DNA of 64,000 nucleotides from Candidatus Nitrospira neomarina (GTDB taxonomy: Bacteria > Nitrospirota > Nitrospiria > Nitrospirales > UBA8639): positions 2,170,001-2,234,000 of the forward strand of contig NZ_CP116968.1 in NCBI RefSeq assembly GCF_032051675.1, written 5' to 3'. Positions 47,174-54,766 of this stretch are shown one piece after another. The position numbers and the translations under genes were made by a program. The notes under the pieces were generated by a model that was given only the letters and a program-made list of their open reading frames with translations, was not told the origin of the DNA and did no database searches. The first letter of the stretch is position 1. Every line of letters starts with the position of its first letter.

Positions 47174-47503
47174 TGGGGAGGTGAGTCAGGGCATGGAAGG
47201 AATAAAAGTGTATTTTCCCTCAGACCTAAAACAACAATTTAACCAGGGGCAAAAATCAATTTTTAGCTTCCTTGAATCTTTGGACGGCTTTCCTTTGACT
47301 CGCCAATTCTGTGATTCAGATACGAACCTTACATGACTTTGAGTAATTTGGAGGAGAATTGAAAAAAACTTGAGAAAGTTGAGGGAGAAGCCTCAATTTC
47401 CCCATCTTAGCTATGTAATCGAACTTAGTGTGAATATGTTTTGGCCAATCAAAACTAAGCGTCCTTAAAATGTCCGAGTGATTGAAGTGGTCTTCCCTCG
47501 TTT
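47174..47503. other. Spacer after the flippase
   Basis: About 330 bases with no gene or terminator that I can support. Confidence 0.3.
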
Positions 47504-47975
47504 TCACGGACAGGTTAAAGAAGACTCCTGATGATACCGTTCGCAAAAAATCCTGGGTGCCACTCCCTGGGTAAAGGAGTGCGCCCGCTGTCGGATATAA
47601 AATCCCTCGATGTAGTCAAAGACATCGGTGCGGGCCTCTGCTCGGGTGCGATACTGACGCCGATGGACCCGTTCCCGCTTGAGTAACCCAAAGAAACTTT
47701 CTGCGACCGTATTGTCATAGCAGTTCCCTACCCCACTCATACTACTGACAATTCCATGCGCCTGGAGGAATGCTTGAAAATCCTGTGACGTATACTGGGT
47801 CCCCCGGTCTGAATGCAGGATGACCGCATTCGGAACCCGTCGCTGCCATACCGCCATTAGGACGGCTTGGATCACCAACTCGCGCCACAATTGCGATTGC
47901 ATGGACTAGCCAATGACTTGGCGTGAAACAAATCCAGGACCACCGCCAGGTAGAGCCAGCCTTCGCTCGTGGGAA
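47504..47975 (-). pseudogene. IS3-family OrfB C-terminal half
   Basis: Reads PTSEGWLYLAVVLDLF, a frame break, MQSQLWRELVIQAVLMAVWQRR, HSDRGTQYTSQDFQAFL, GNCYDNTVAESFFGLLKRE and RAEARTDVFDYIEGFY, the classic IS3 DDE core. The N-terminal half of OrfB is absent. A group II intron remnant adjoins its upstream end, and the OrfA of what appears to be the same element lies at 48480-48666. Confidence 0.8.
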
Positions 47976-47976
47976 G

Positions 47977-48421
47977 TAGAGTAAGAAACAGGGCGTAGAA
48001 ATATACTATTTCCCTGCTTCTCCTCCCCGAACCGTACGTGCACCTTTCAGCGCATACGGCTCTCCACCTAGTCGTGGCTCATGACCATAAATTTGCGTTG
48101 CATTTCACTGATGCTCAAAGGTCTTCACCTCACTAAAGTCAGATAGTCTGCTTCACAATTCGACTAAGCTGCTCCCCTTCGCCCTGTAACAGGCTTTCCC
48201 TGTCTCCGACTACTACGGAAGCTCCGCCAGCAATAAGGGCATCAGATTCGCACGCCCTTGGCATCCCTCCATCGCCTTCCAGAGTTCCCATGTTGGACTC
48301 AAGCATGCGGAGGAGGTGGCCGGTCGCAATCTTTCTCCTTGCTTGCCGCAAGTCGTCACGGACGCCGCGTACTAGCTACGCACTCCACGCCGCTGGATGG
48401 CCACCCGGCTACATCTCGCAC
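47977..48421 (-). ncRNA. Group II intron remnant without reverse transcriptase
   Basis: On the minus strand a 34-nt segment at 48062-48029 folds as group II domain V: GAGCCGTA pairs with TACGGTTC, with a GAAA loop and the AGC triad. It is followed by a domain VI-like hairpin (GAAGCAGGGAAATA ... TATTT ... CCCTGTTTCTT) near 48022-47980. Upstream, a GC-rich structured stretch begins GTGCGAG at 48421, matching the 5' GUGYG consensus. Only about 445 nt separate the proposed ends and no reverse transcriptase frame is present. A short frame with MQRKFMVMSHD may be a trace of its start. Exact 3' end is uncertain by a few bases. Confidence 0.65.
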
Positions 48422-48479
48422 CGCCCCCCCCAATTGTTATACTTTCATACATAACAGACACGACAACTATCCTGACACA

Positions 48480-48666
48480 GATGGGGGTGTCCCTGTCCCA
48501 GGAAAAGCTTTCGGCCCTCGTAGTCCGGCTTCCCGACACCACCGCCCCAACATGGCGGCATTGATCCCTAAATCCCGTGCCACCTGCGTAATGGCCCCAC
48601 CAGCTTGCTTGGCCACCTGAACAGCCTCTGTTTAAACTCCTGACTGTACGTTCTCCGTTGCTCCAT
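48480..48666 (-). pseudogene. IS3-family OrfA fragment
   Basis: Begins MEQRRTYSQEFKQ with a strong AGGAGGTGTGTC upstream. After one frame change it continues AVQVAKQAGGAITQVARDLGINAAMLGRWCREAG and GPKAFPGQGHPHL, then ends. It matches the OrfB half at 47504-47975 in type and orientation. About 60 bases separate it from the group II intron 5' end. Confidence 0.7.
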
Positions 48667-48727
48667 GACACACCTCCTTGCCAAGTATGGCGCGTTTCTG
48701 ATGTGTCCGTAAAATCAGGGGAGGACC

Positions 48728-49015
48728 ATATGTCGACCAATCCGATCGAGAGCATGTCCTCACTCGTCCGGCACAGCGAGCGAAAGATCAAACGCACCCG
48801 AGGCAGCGCGATGCTCCAGCGTTAACTGGGGACGGTGTTGCTCTACTGCAAGAAACAGTTTAAGCGCGTGAAAGGCTTTGCAGGATTTGCTTAGGTCATG
48901 GCGACCATCAGGGCTGAACAAGCGGACCAGCAGATCCCTTCGACGACGAAGGCAGCGTAAAATAACCATGGGGGTTGCACAGGCAATTTCAACAAACTTA
49001 TTGACAACCTTAAAA
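48728..49015 (+). pseudogene. IS256-family transposase 3' fragment
   Basis: Reads MSTNPIESMSSLVRHSERKIKRTRGSAMLQR, a stop, LGTVLLYCKKQFKRVKGFAG, then a terminal repeat-like AATTTCAACAAACTTATTGAC near 48985-49010. It is the last quarter of the same element as the intact transposase at 58811-59890, with several substitutions and stops. Confidence 0.75.
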
Positions 49016-49202
49016 ATGATCTCACTCTAAATCTAATACAGTCTTGAAGTTAGAGTTGCTGCATATTATTCTGCGTGAATTTTCTTCATCGCCGGTATGG
49101 TTAGGGTTGAGCCGTGCCAGCGCAGAGAGTTAGGGATGGTCGCTAGGATTGAATTGAATTCGAGTTAACAAACGCATAAATTATCCATTTTCTAATATGC
49201 GA

Positions 49203-49808
49203 TTAGCCGACAAGCTTTATAATAGCGCACTCTCCTTGTGAGAATGGTATATCGCTTGTTTCTCTCTTCTGAATTAGCCAATGCGGATCGTTTTCGAATA
49301 AATCCAAATGCTGACAATTATAATAGACTAAAAGAACTTCCTTCTTAATTCTAAACGTTTCAGACATGCGATCTTTGAATTCTTTCATAACGTCGCGATG
49401 GAATGGATTGTAAAGATAGAAAATGGTCCCATTCACAGGGATAACATCAAGGATATTTCCATGTATGATAGTTACGTTCTTGTATTTATTTAACTGTTTT
49501 TTAGCGTAGGTTGCCACTTCCTCGTCGAGTTCGACTCCGATAATCTGATTCGAATATCCTTCACTTATCCACCAACGGATTACTCTTCCTCGCCCGCAAC
49601 CAACATCGACAAGGACGTCGGTTGGTTTGATAAGTTTTTCGAAAATATTGGGCAACACGTCGTATTCTGTGCTAGCGGTATCTATAGCGCCAATATTTGC
49701 GTACCGAGTTTTGATGGTTCTCCCAAATAAACCGCCAAATCTTAAGTCTCTAATTATATTACGGATTATTTTCAGTGCTCGACTCGGACTTTTTAAAAAA
49801 ATAGCCAT
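49203..49808 (-). CDS. SAM-dependent methyltransferase
   Basis: A 201-aa protein with a methyltransferase core: LVDVGCGRGRVIRWWIS near residue 77, IGVELDEEVATYAKKQL and an FYLYNPFHRDVMKEF strand replacing the usual aspartate-rich motif IV. The N-terminal 30 residues are basic and amphipathic (LKSPSRALKIIRNIIRDLRFG). The gene is AT-rich relative to the surrounding IS relics. The substrate is unknown. It lies next to a PhyH-like gene on the same strand, and both are islands among mobile elements. Confidence 0.75.
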   Translation of the reverse strand: MAIFLKSPSRALKIIRNIIRDLRFGGLFGRTIKTRYANIGAIDTASTEYDVLPNIFEKLIKPTDVLVDVGCGRGRVIRWWISEGYSNQIIGVELDEEVATYAKKQLNKYKNVTIIHGNILDVIPVNGTIFYLYNPFHRDVMKEFKDRMSETFRIKKEVLLVYYNCQHLDLFENDPHWLIQKRETSDIPFSQGECAIIKLVG

Positions 49809-49888
49809 TTAAGTGCCTCTTCTTTGGTTTTTGACAGGTATGACTTGGCAGATTCTCCCGCGCCAGGACGCAAAGCAGACCTGACAAA

Positions 49889-50640
49889 CTACAAGGTCTG
49901 CACCATGCGCTTATAGAGTTGGATCTTCTCGGGGTAGAAGCCTGCACTGAGTGCCTTGCGGCCCTTGGGTGTCTTGAGTTCGCCCCGAAGTCCCTCGAAC
50001 ACTTTGTCCCATTCGACGGTTTGTTTGACGAGCTTGTTGAAAATCCCGATCTCCGGCCAAAACATCGACGGTACCTGTGTGGTCGACAGAAGTCCGTTGG
50101 GGCCCTTGTAGACAAACTTGATGGCAAGACAGTGCTTGGCTTCCGAGGTATTCGTTCTATGAAAGCGCCGCGGGTTGATGACGAGAATGTCGCCGACGTC
50201 AATCGTTGGGGTATGAAGCCTCGCCTGTTCGATGGCAGCCAAGGAACGTGTGGTTTTGTTCTTTTTGCTGAAATTGGTGAACGTGCAGTCATCACCATCG
50301 ACCTTCAGACTATGATAGTAGCGGTCAGGCGTATCATTGAGTTGGTCGATGAAACACAAGGGGTCGGTTACGTGATCCGACGACAAGAGGATCCAAGCGT
50401 TGAGGGCGTGTTCGAATGTAAACAACTCGGTGTCCATATGCCAGCCCGTGGCAAACGTGTCGTCGGTGTAAATGTAGAAATCATTCAGGTAGTACAACGT
50501 TTCTCCGGTTTGTTCTTCGATCGTGCGTTTGATCTTTGTAAAGGCGGGAATATCGAGAGAATCGATCAGTGTGTAGCTCGGTATGGCCCCTTTCCTGGGA
50601 TAGGTGTCTCTTGCAAGCCTGCTTGAGGGACGAGATGTCG
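49889..50640 (-). pseudogene. PhyH-like 2-oxoglutarate/Fe(II) dioxygenase, 5' end damaged
   Basis: The open 202-residue part carries ATGWHMDTELFTF, an H-x-D iron site, and GDILVINPRRFHRTN, with the distal His, as in phytanoyl-CoA dioxygenase-like enzymes. Family members hydroxylate small substrates using Fe(II) and 2-oxoglutarate. The frame stays open upstream through IPSYTLIDSLDIPAFTKIKRTIEEQTGETLYYL, then appears to shift near 50600 to VLTEDDISSLKQACKRHLS, with a stop earlier still. The only available start inside the frame is a TTG at 50497. I therefore treat it as disrupted, although a short functional form cannot be excluded. Confidence 0.55.
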
Positions 50641-50829
50641 TCCTCGGTCAAAACACTCTGAACGTGCTAGAAGTCCGTTGCTAGCTCACCCATATCAAAC
50701 CCACTCTGCTAAATCCCACCTAAATTATAAAATATCTCGAATGCACTTTCGGACGTTTGCGAGGGGATCTTTAACCGCCAAAACCTGGAGACACCATTGA
50801 TAGGAGTTTCCAGCTAGGCACGAAGGACA

Positions 50830-51153
50830 GAGTGAGACTATCTGAGGAGACCGTACATATCTACAAGTCGGATATCGTGTAAGTCTAGTCGATCTCTCTG
50901 GCTGTTTGAATTCTCGCCAGCGTCGCAAAGCCTTCTCCGCACCTGCCCCAACTTGAACATCCTGTGGAGCATATCGTCACGGGTCAGACAGCCCTTGGTC
51001 TGTGCGCTCCAAAGGCAAATCATCCCAAACGTGGATTCAATCGGAATGGTAGTGCGTAGACTCTGCAATGGGCTTACGGAAACGCGTAGAACGTGAGTAG
51101 CCCCTCGCGATCTGTACGCAAACAAGCCGTTACCTGAAGTCGTCTAGTTGAAA
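50830..51153 (-). pseudogene. IS256-family (second type) transposase, C-terminal segment
   Basis: Minus-strand sequence reads ACLRTDREGLLTFYAFP, a frame break, then SLRTTIPIESTFGMICLWSAQTKGCLTRDDMLHRMFKLGQ, which is the IS256/mutator C-terminal motif. It is the downstream part of a gene whose upstream part lies at 52500-52690, and the IS3 element at 51154-52499 has split them. Confidence 0.65.
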
Positions 51154-51196
51154 TGGACACCTCGAAAAGAGCGATAATCGCCAATGGAGGTGTGCC

Positions 51197-51457
51197 ATGG
51201 GAAGCCAGGGAAGAAAACAGTATGCGGCCGACTTTAAACGGGACGCCGTCGCCCTCGTCATCCAACAGGGATATTCTGTGGTCGAGGCGACCAAGAATCT
51301 CGGGGTGAACGCGGGCTTGCTCCGTCGCTGGAAAACAGAGATGGAGGGGACGGGGACGGGTGCCTTTCCTGGGAAAGGCCATCAAACGCCGGATCAGGCT
51401 GAACTGTATCGTCTGCGGGAGGAGAACCGGCGGCTCCGGATGGAACGGGATATTTAA
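51197..51457 (+). CDS. IS3-family OrfA
   Basis: An 86-aa OrfA beginning MGSQGRKQYAADFKRDAVALVIQQGYSV, a helix-turn-helix domain, then NLGVNAGLLRRWKTE and a leucine-rich coiled coil (LYRLREENRRLRMERDI). AGGTGTGCC lies upstream of the ATG. It ends at a run of eight A residues following ATTT (51452-51462). This is the kind of slippery tract at which a -1 frameshift joins OrfA to OrfB (the continuation would read KKATALFASEP). OrfA appears intact. Confidence 0.8.
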   Translation: MGSQGRKQYAADFKRDAVALVIQQGYSVVEATKNLGVNAGLLRRWKTEMEGTGTGAFPGKGHQTPDQAELYRLREENRRLRMERDI

Positions 51458-51492
51458 AAAAAAGCCACGGCCCTCTTCGCGAGCGAACCGCG

Positions 51493-52383
51493 ATGAGGTT
51501 CGCGTTTATTCACCGGGAAAGGCTGAGGTATCCGTTGACCGTGCTCTGCCAGGTGTTGCAGGTCAGTCGCATTTGGTATTATGCCTTTCTGAAAGGGCGC
51601 CCGCCCGCCCCAGATCACGCGATGTGTGCCCAGGTGCGCCGTCTACATTACGCGTCTCGTCGCACCTACGGGCAACGACCCTTGTGTCAGGCGTTGCGAG
51701 CTGAAGGGGTGCTGGTGGGTCGGTGGCGCACCCGAACCCTCATGCGGCACGCAGGGGTAAACGTGAAGCCGAAGCGGCCCTGGGTCCCACGCACCACAGA
51801 CAGCCGCCATGGGGAGCCGGTGGCACCCAATCGCTTAGAGCGGCAGTTTACGATTGAGACACCGAACCAGATGTGGGGCAGTGACATCACGGATCTGCCT
51901 ACACAAGAAGGGTGGCTCTATCTGGCGGGGGGGTGGATCTCTTTTCCCGAAAGATTGTGGGCTGGTCCATGGCATCTACCATGGAGACCTCGCTAGTGGC
52001 GACCGCCTTGACCATGGCTATTGGCCGGCGGCACCCCCCGCCTGGACTCCTGCATCACTCGGATCGCGCGAGTCAGTATGCGAGTCAGACCTATCTAGCA
52101 CTGCTCCAGCGGCATCAGATCATCGGCAGCATGAGTCGGCGGGGCAATTGTTGGGATAATGCGGTCGTGGAGCGTGTTCCGCAGTGTGAAACACGAAGGG
52201 CTCGACGACACTGCCTCGAAGCAGTCCCCTGCAACCGGCCAACCCATCGTCATCGACTATATGGAAATGTTTTATAATAGTCACCGGTTACACTCGTCGT
52301 TGGGCTACCTGTGCCCGAATGATTTTGAAACGCAGGCCCAGGGTTTGACACCGCAGCCGGATGGGACACAAGGGGGGATCTGA
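51493..52383 (+). pseudogene. IS3-family OrfB with two frame breaks
   Basis: The frame from 51493 carries MRFAFIHRERLRYPLTVLCQVLQVSR, MCAQVRRLHYASRRTYGQRPL and MWGSDITDLPTQEGWLYLA. It breaks near 51935. VDLFSRKIVGWSM, HHSDRASQYASQTYLALL and GNCWDNAVVE follow in another frame. A second break near 52170 leads to IVIDYMEMFYNSHRLHSSLGYLCP. DDE residues are all visible but not in one frame. Confidence 0.8.
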
Positions 52384-52499
52384 GGTATGGCCGATGAGGA
52401 GATCGTTTAATAGAGGGCCATTATGGAAGCCAGTATTCAGAAGGATTCAGGGAAAACTCTGAGGCCGAGAAATTATTCACGCTCTTTTCGAAGTGTCCA

Positions 52500-52690
52500 T
52501 TGTTACTGAACCACTTCAACCTTCTGATATTTCGGCTCATAAGTTTTCAGAAACAGGTCGAACGTTCGCTATGCAGTGGCCTTGGTCTCGGGCTGCCAAA
52601 TGTCCTGTAAGGCCTGCTTGGCTTTTGGTTGTATACTGGTCGGGAACGCGTTCAAGACATCGCCCGTCTTTTGACATCAGCTCCGTTGCT
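52500..52690 (-). pseudogene. IS256-family (second type) transposase, upstream segment
   Basis: The minus strand reads DVLNAFPTSIQPKAKQALQDIWQPETKATAHRTFDLFLKTYEPKYQKV, a standard IS256-family middle region that normally runs into LxxDREALLTFYDFP. That continuation is found at 51130-51070, on the other side of the inserted IS3. Confidence 0.65.
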
Positions 52691-52789
52691 GTCGAGTCTG
52701 TAGGAAAATTTCTTACGAGGCCCCCCAGAAGCCAATGGCACCATGCTCAACGGCCAACACCGGAGTATGGAGTCCGGCGCTTTCAGATG

Positions 52790-53120
52790 TAAGAGGTCCC
52801 CCCGCGCTCCAAGCGGATTCTGTTCGTGCCCGGCAGCGGAGTGGACTCCTCAAGGGCTTGGAGCAGTGGAGCTATGCCGATACCAAACGCATGTTACGAG
52901 AACTGGAGACGTGGTTACGGACCAAGAACGAGTCGGCCGCAGATTCACTCCTGGAAGCCTTCCAGGAGCTGTTGACGCTTCATCGGCTGAAGGTGCCGGC
53001 GTTGCTGTACAAAACGTGTATTTCAACCAACCCGATCGGGAGCATGCTCTCACCGTCTGGCACACCGAGCGGAATATCAAGCGCACACGGGAAGAGGTCG
53101 ATATGCCTCAGCGAACAAAA
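52790..53120 (+). pseudogene. IS256-family transposase C-terminal fragment
   Basis: Reads SKRILFV, a decayed stretch, then YADTKRMLRELETWLRTKNESAADSLLEAFQELLTLHRLKVPALL and, after a frame break, WHTERNIKRTRE. It corresponds closely to residues about 140-290 of the transposase at 58811-59890. It stops in the conserved MLQR region and immediately adjoins the N-terminus of another copy. Confidence 0.7.
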
Positions 53121-53224
53121 TAAAAGTCAAGGTGACACGACCCCGGCTCCACGACGTGATATCCTGCTCCCCTCGAAAGTGAGTCCACCCATAAGACATA
53201 ATGCTTTTATTCAGGAGGTGGATC

Positions 53225-53815
53225 ATGGCAGAGGAACCAGACGAACCCATTCAACGTTGGACCGCAAAACGGCGAGTAACCCTAGTGTTGAGTATTGAGA
53301 AGGGAGAAACTTCGGTAGTCGAAGCGGCTCGAGCCCATGGACTAACCGTCGCCGAGGTGGAGGCCTGGCGCGAACGATTTCTGGTGGGAGCGGAAAATGC
53401 GTTACGAAGTCGGCCCAAGGACGAAGAGGCCCTCAAAGATGAGCAGATCAGGAAACTCAAACAGAAAATTGGGGACCTGGTGGTCGACAATGATGTCTTA
53501 CGGGAAGCCTTGAAACCGTACCCTAGGGATGTCCGACGCCTCGGAACGCCGGGTCTGTTCAGTGTTACAGGTCGCTCGGGCTCGCATGCGCAGACGCTCA
53601 GGGGGCAGCGAGCAACGACGCGCGTGTCCGAAGCCTTAGCCACTCCGCTGCAGCAGTTGTTTAAGCAGCATCCTACGTATGGCTATCGACGACTCTGGGC
53701 ACTGTTACGATACGGGGGAGGGCTGCACGTGAATCGGAAAGCGGTCTATCGCGTGCTACGCATTAGGCAATGGCTCGTCCATCAACGGACCAGGACCCCA
53801 CGGCCCCGCGTGTAA
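53225..53815 (+). pseudogene. Fused OrfA-OrfB N-terminal part of IS2-like copy 2
   Basis: From the ATG at 53225 (AGGAGGTGGATC upstream) OrfA runs through KQKIGDLVVDNDVLREALKPYP. Because of the two deletions it stays in frame with OrfB sequence (GTPGLFSVTGRSGSHAQTL, HPTYGYRRLWALLRYGGG). It ends at a TAA at 53813 where copy 1 has CAA in PRVQSRRSR. The result is a 196-residue DNA-binding protein without the DDE core. It could act as an inhibitor of related transposases, but this is speculation. Confidence 0.7.
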
Positions 53816-53844
53816 AGTCGGCGGAGTCGGACGACGGAGAGTAA

Positions 53845-54342
53845 TTGTCGATGGGCGATGGATGTCACGCCTATTCCGTGTGGCCAGGGTGGCTGGGGGA
53901 CGTGATTGATGGTCATGATCGAGAGCTGATCGGCTATGAGTTTGCCTTGCGGGGGAGAGCCAAAGAGGCTGAACAAGCTCTGGAAGCCGGTTGTATAGCT
54001 CGCTTCGGGACCCTCCGGCCTGTTGGGCCCACCCCAGTCCTCCGAAGTGACAACGGCTTAATTTTTCAAAGCCGCCGCTTTCGCCAAGCCTGTGGAGGCT
54101 ATCGCTTGACCCAGGAGTTTATCACTCCCTACACGCCCCAACAAAATAATGGACTCATTGAAGGGATCTTTCGGAGTGTGAAAGAAGAATGTGCCTGGCA
54201 ACACCGCTTTGAGAATTTTGAAGAGGCAAGGCAGATTATTAATCAATGGCTGCGGTGGTATAACGAGGAGCGCCTGCATCAAGCCTTGCAGTACCGAAGT
54301 CCGCGGCAATTTCGCCAAGAACAATGTTCACAGGTGGCTTGA
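53845..54342 (+). pseudogene. IS2-like OrfB C-terminal part (copy 2)
   Basis: A 165-residue open frame holds VIDGHDRELIGYEFALRGR, SDNGLIFQSRRFRQ and IEGIFRSVKEECAWQHRF, the last two DDE residues. The first Asp motif (MDVTPIP) lies in another frame, as in copy 1. The protein is nearly identical to that encoded at 930-1427. Confidence 0.75.
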
Positions 54343-54529
54343 TTTCAGGGGAGCACTACAGTGATACGCAGGGAAATGCGGCTCAAGTCCTATTGGCACT
54401 TTTCCGAGAAAATTGGTGGAGAAACTCCTGCGCGGGACCTCGCCGCAGAAACCGGCGGAGACCGTCCGCAGGATTCGGTCAGGCATTTGTAATGAGCTTA
54501 TAGACAACCTCAAAAGCAGAGGACGACTA

Positions 54530-54766
54530 GTGAAAGCAGAGATAATACATGCACTGACTGATTACTTCCATAGCACTTACAATACGGTGCTAAAACCGGA
54601 TGAAAACATATTTCACTCGGGGATAATTGACTCTCTAGGATTCGTGGCGCTGGTTACCTTTCTTGAGGAAAAATTTGATACTTCTCTAGAACCCGAGGAC
54701 CTAATCGAGGATAACTTCGACTCCCTAGATACGATAGCTAACCTCATATCAGGCAAAAAAGAATGA
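54530..54766 (+). CDS. Acyl carrier protein
   Basis: A protein of about 78 aa when started at the GTG at 54530, with AGAGGA upstream. The frame is open further back but that part is IS256 remnant. The phosphopantetheine site is GIIDSLGFVAL with Ser35, followed by FLEEKFDTSLEPEDL and FDSLDTIANLI, the acyl carrier fold. It would carry an acyl or aminoacyl group loaded by the AMP-ligase encoded next. Its stop overlaps the ligase start by four bases. The gene is AT-rich like the following three. Carrier proteins of this kind accompany XrtA ligase/decarboxylase pairs. Confidence 0.85.
   Translation: MKAEIIHALTDYFHSTYNTVLKPDENIFHSGIIDSLGFVALVTFLEEKFDTSLEPEDLIEDNFDSLDTIANLISGKKE

Larger units (their letters stand above)
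51154..52499 (+). mobile_element. IS3-family element nested in an IS256-type gene
   Basis: Terminal repeats read TGGACACCTCGAAAAGAGCG on the left and, inverted, TGGACACTTCGAAAAGAGCG on the right, so the ends are almost fully preserved. Length is 1346 bp. Flanking IS256-type sequence of one orientation lies on both sides. No exact target duplication could be read. Confidence 0.85.
53161..54360 (+). mobile_element. IS2-like IS3-family element, copy 2 (1200 bp) with 5-bp target duplication
   Basis: GTGAT flanks the element at 53156-53160 and 54361-54365. Ends are ATCCTGCTCCCC and, inverted, TGTAGTGCTCCCC, as in copy 1 at 912-2139, which has the opposite orientation. It is 28 bp shorter than copy 1: 8-bp and 23-bp deletions at the OrfA/OrfB junction, offset by 3 extra bases in OrfB. 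Confidence 0.85.
53121..54512 (+). pseudogene. IS256-family N-terminal remnant, interrupted by IS2-like copy 2
   Basis: Joining 53121-53160 to 54366 onward, with one copy of GTGAT kept, gives VKVTRPRLHDVIRREMRLKSY, equivalent to AMRSRLRDVVRGEMPLPSY of the intact copy at 58811. The sequence continues with EKLLRGTSPQ and ETV, then passes into a terminal-repeat-like AGCTTATAGACAACCTCAAAAG at about 54495-54515. It is thus an internally deleted IS256 copy split by a later insertion. Confidence 0.75.

Noticed and set aside
49919-50626. A 235-codon plus-strand frame over the PhyH-like gene
   Set aside because: The minus strand has iron-site motifs (WHMD, RRFHRTN), while the plus frame matches nothing known to me.
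912-54360. The two IS2-like copies as ends of a 53-kb composite transposon
   Set aside because: Each copy is flanked by its own 5-bp duplication (ATTCC or GTGAT). A composite transposon would show one shared duplication at the outer ends. Both transposases are also broken.
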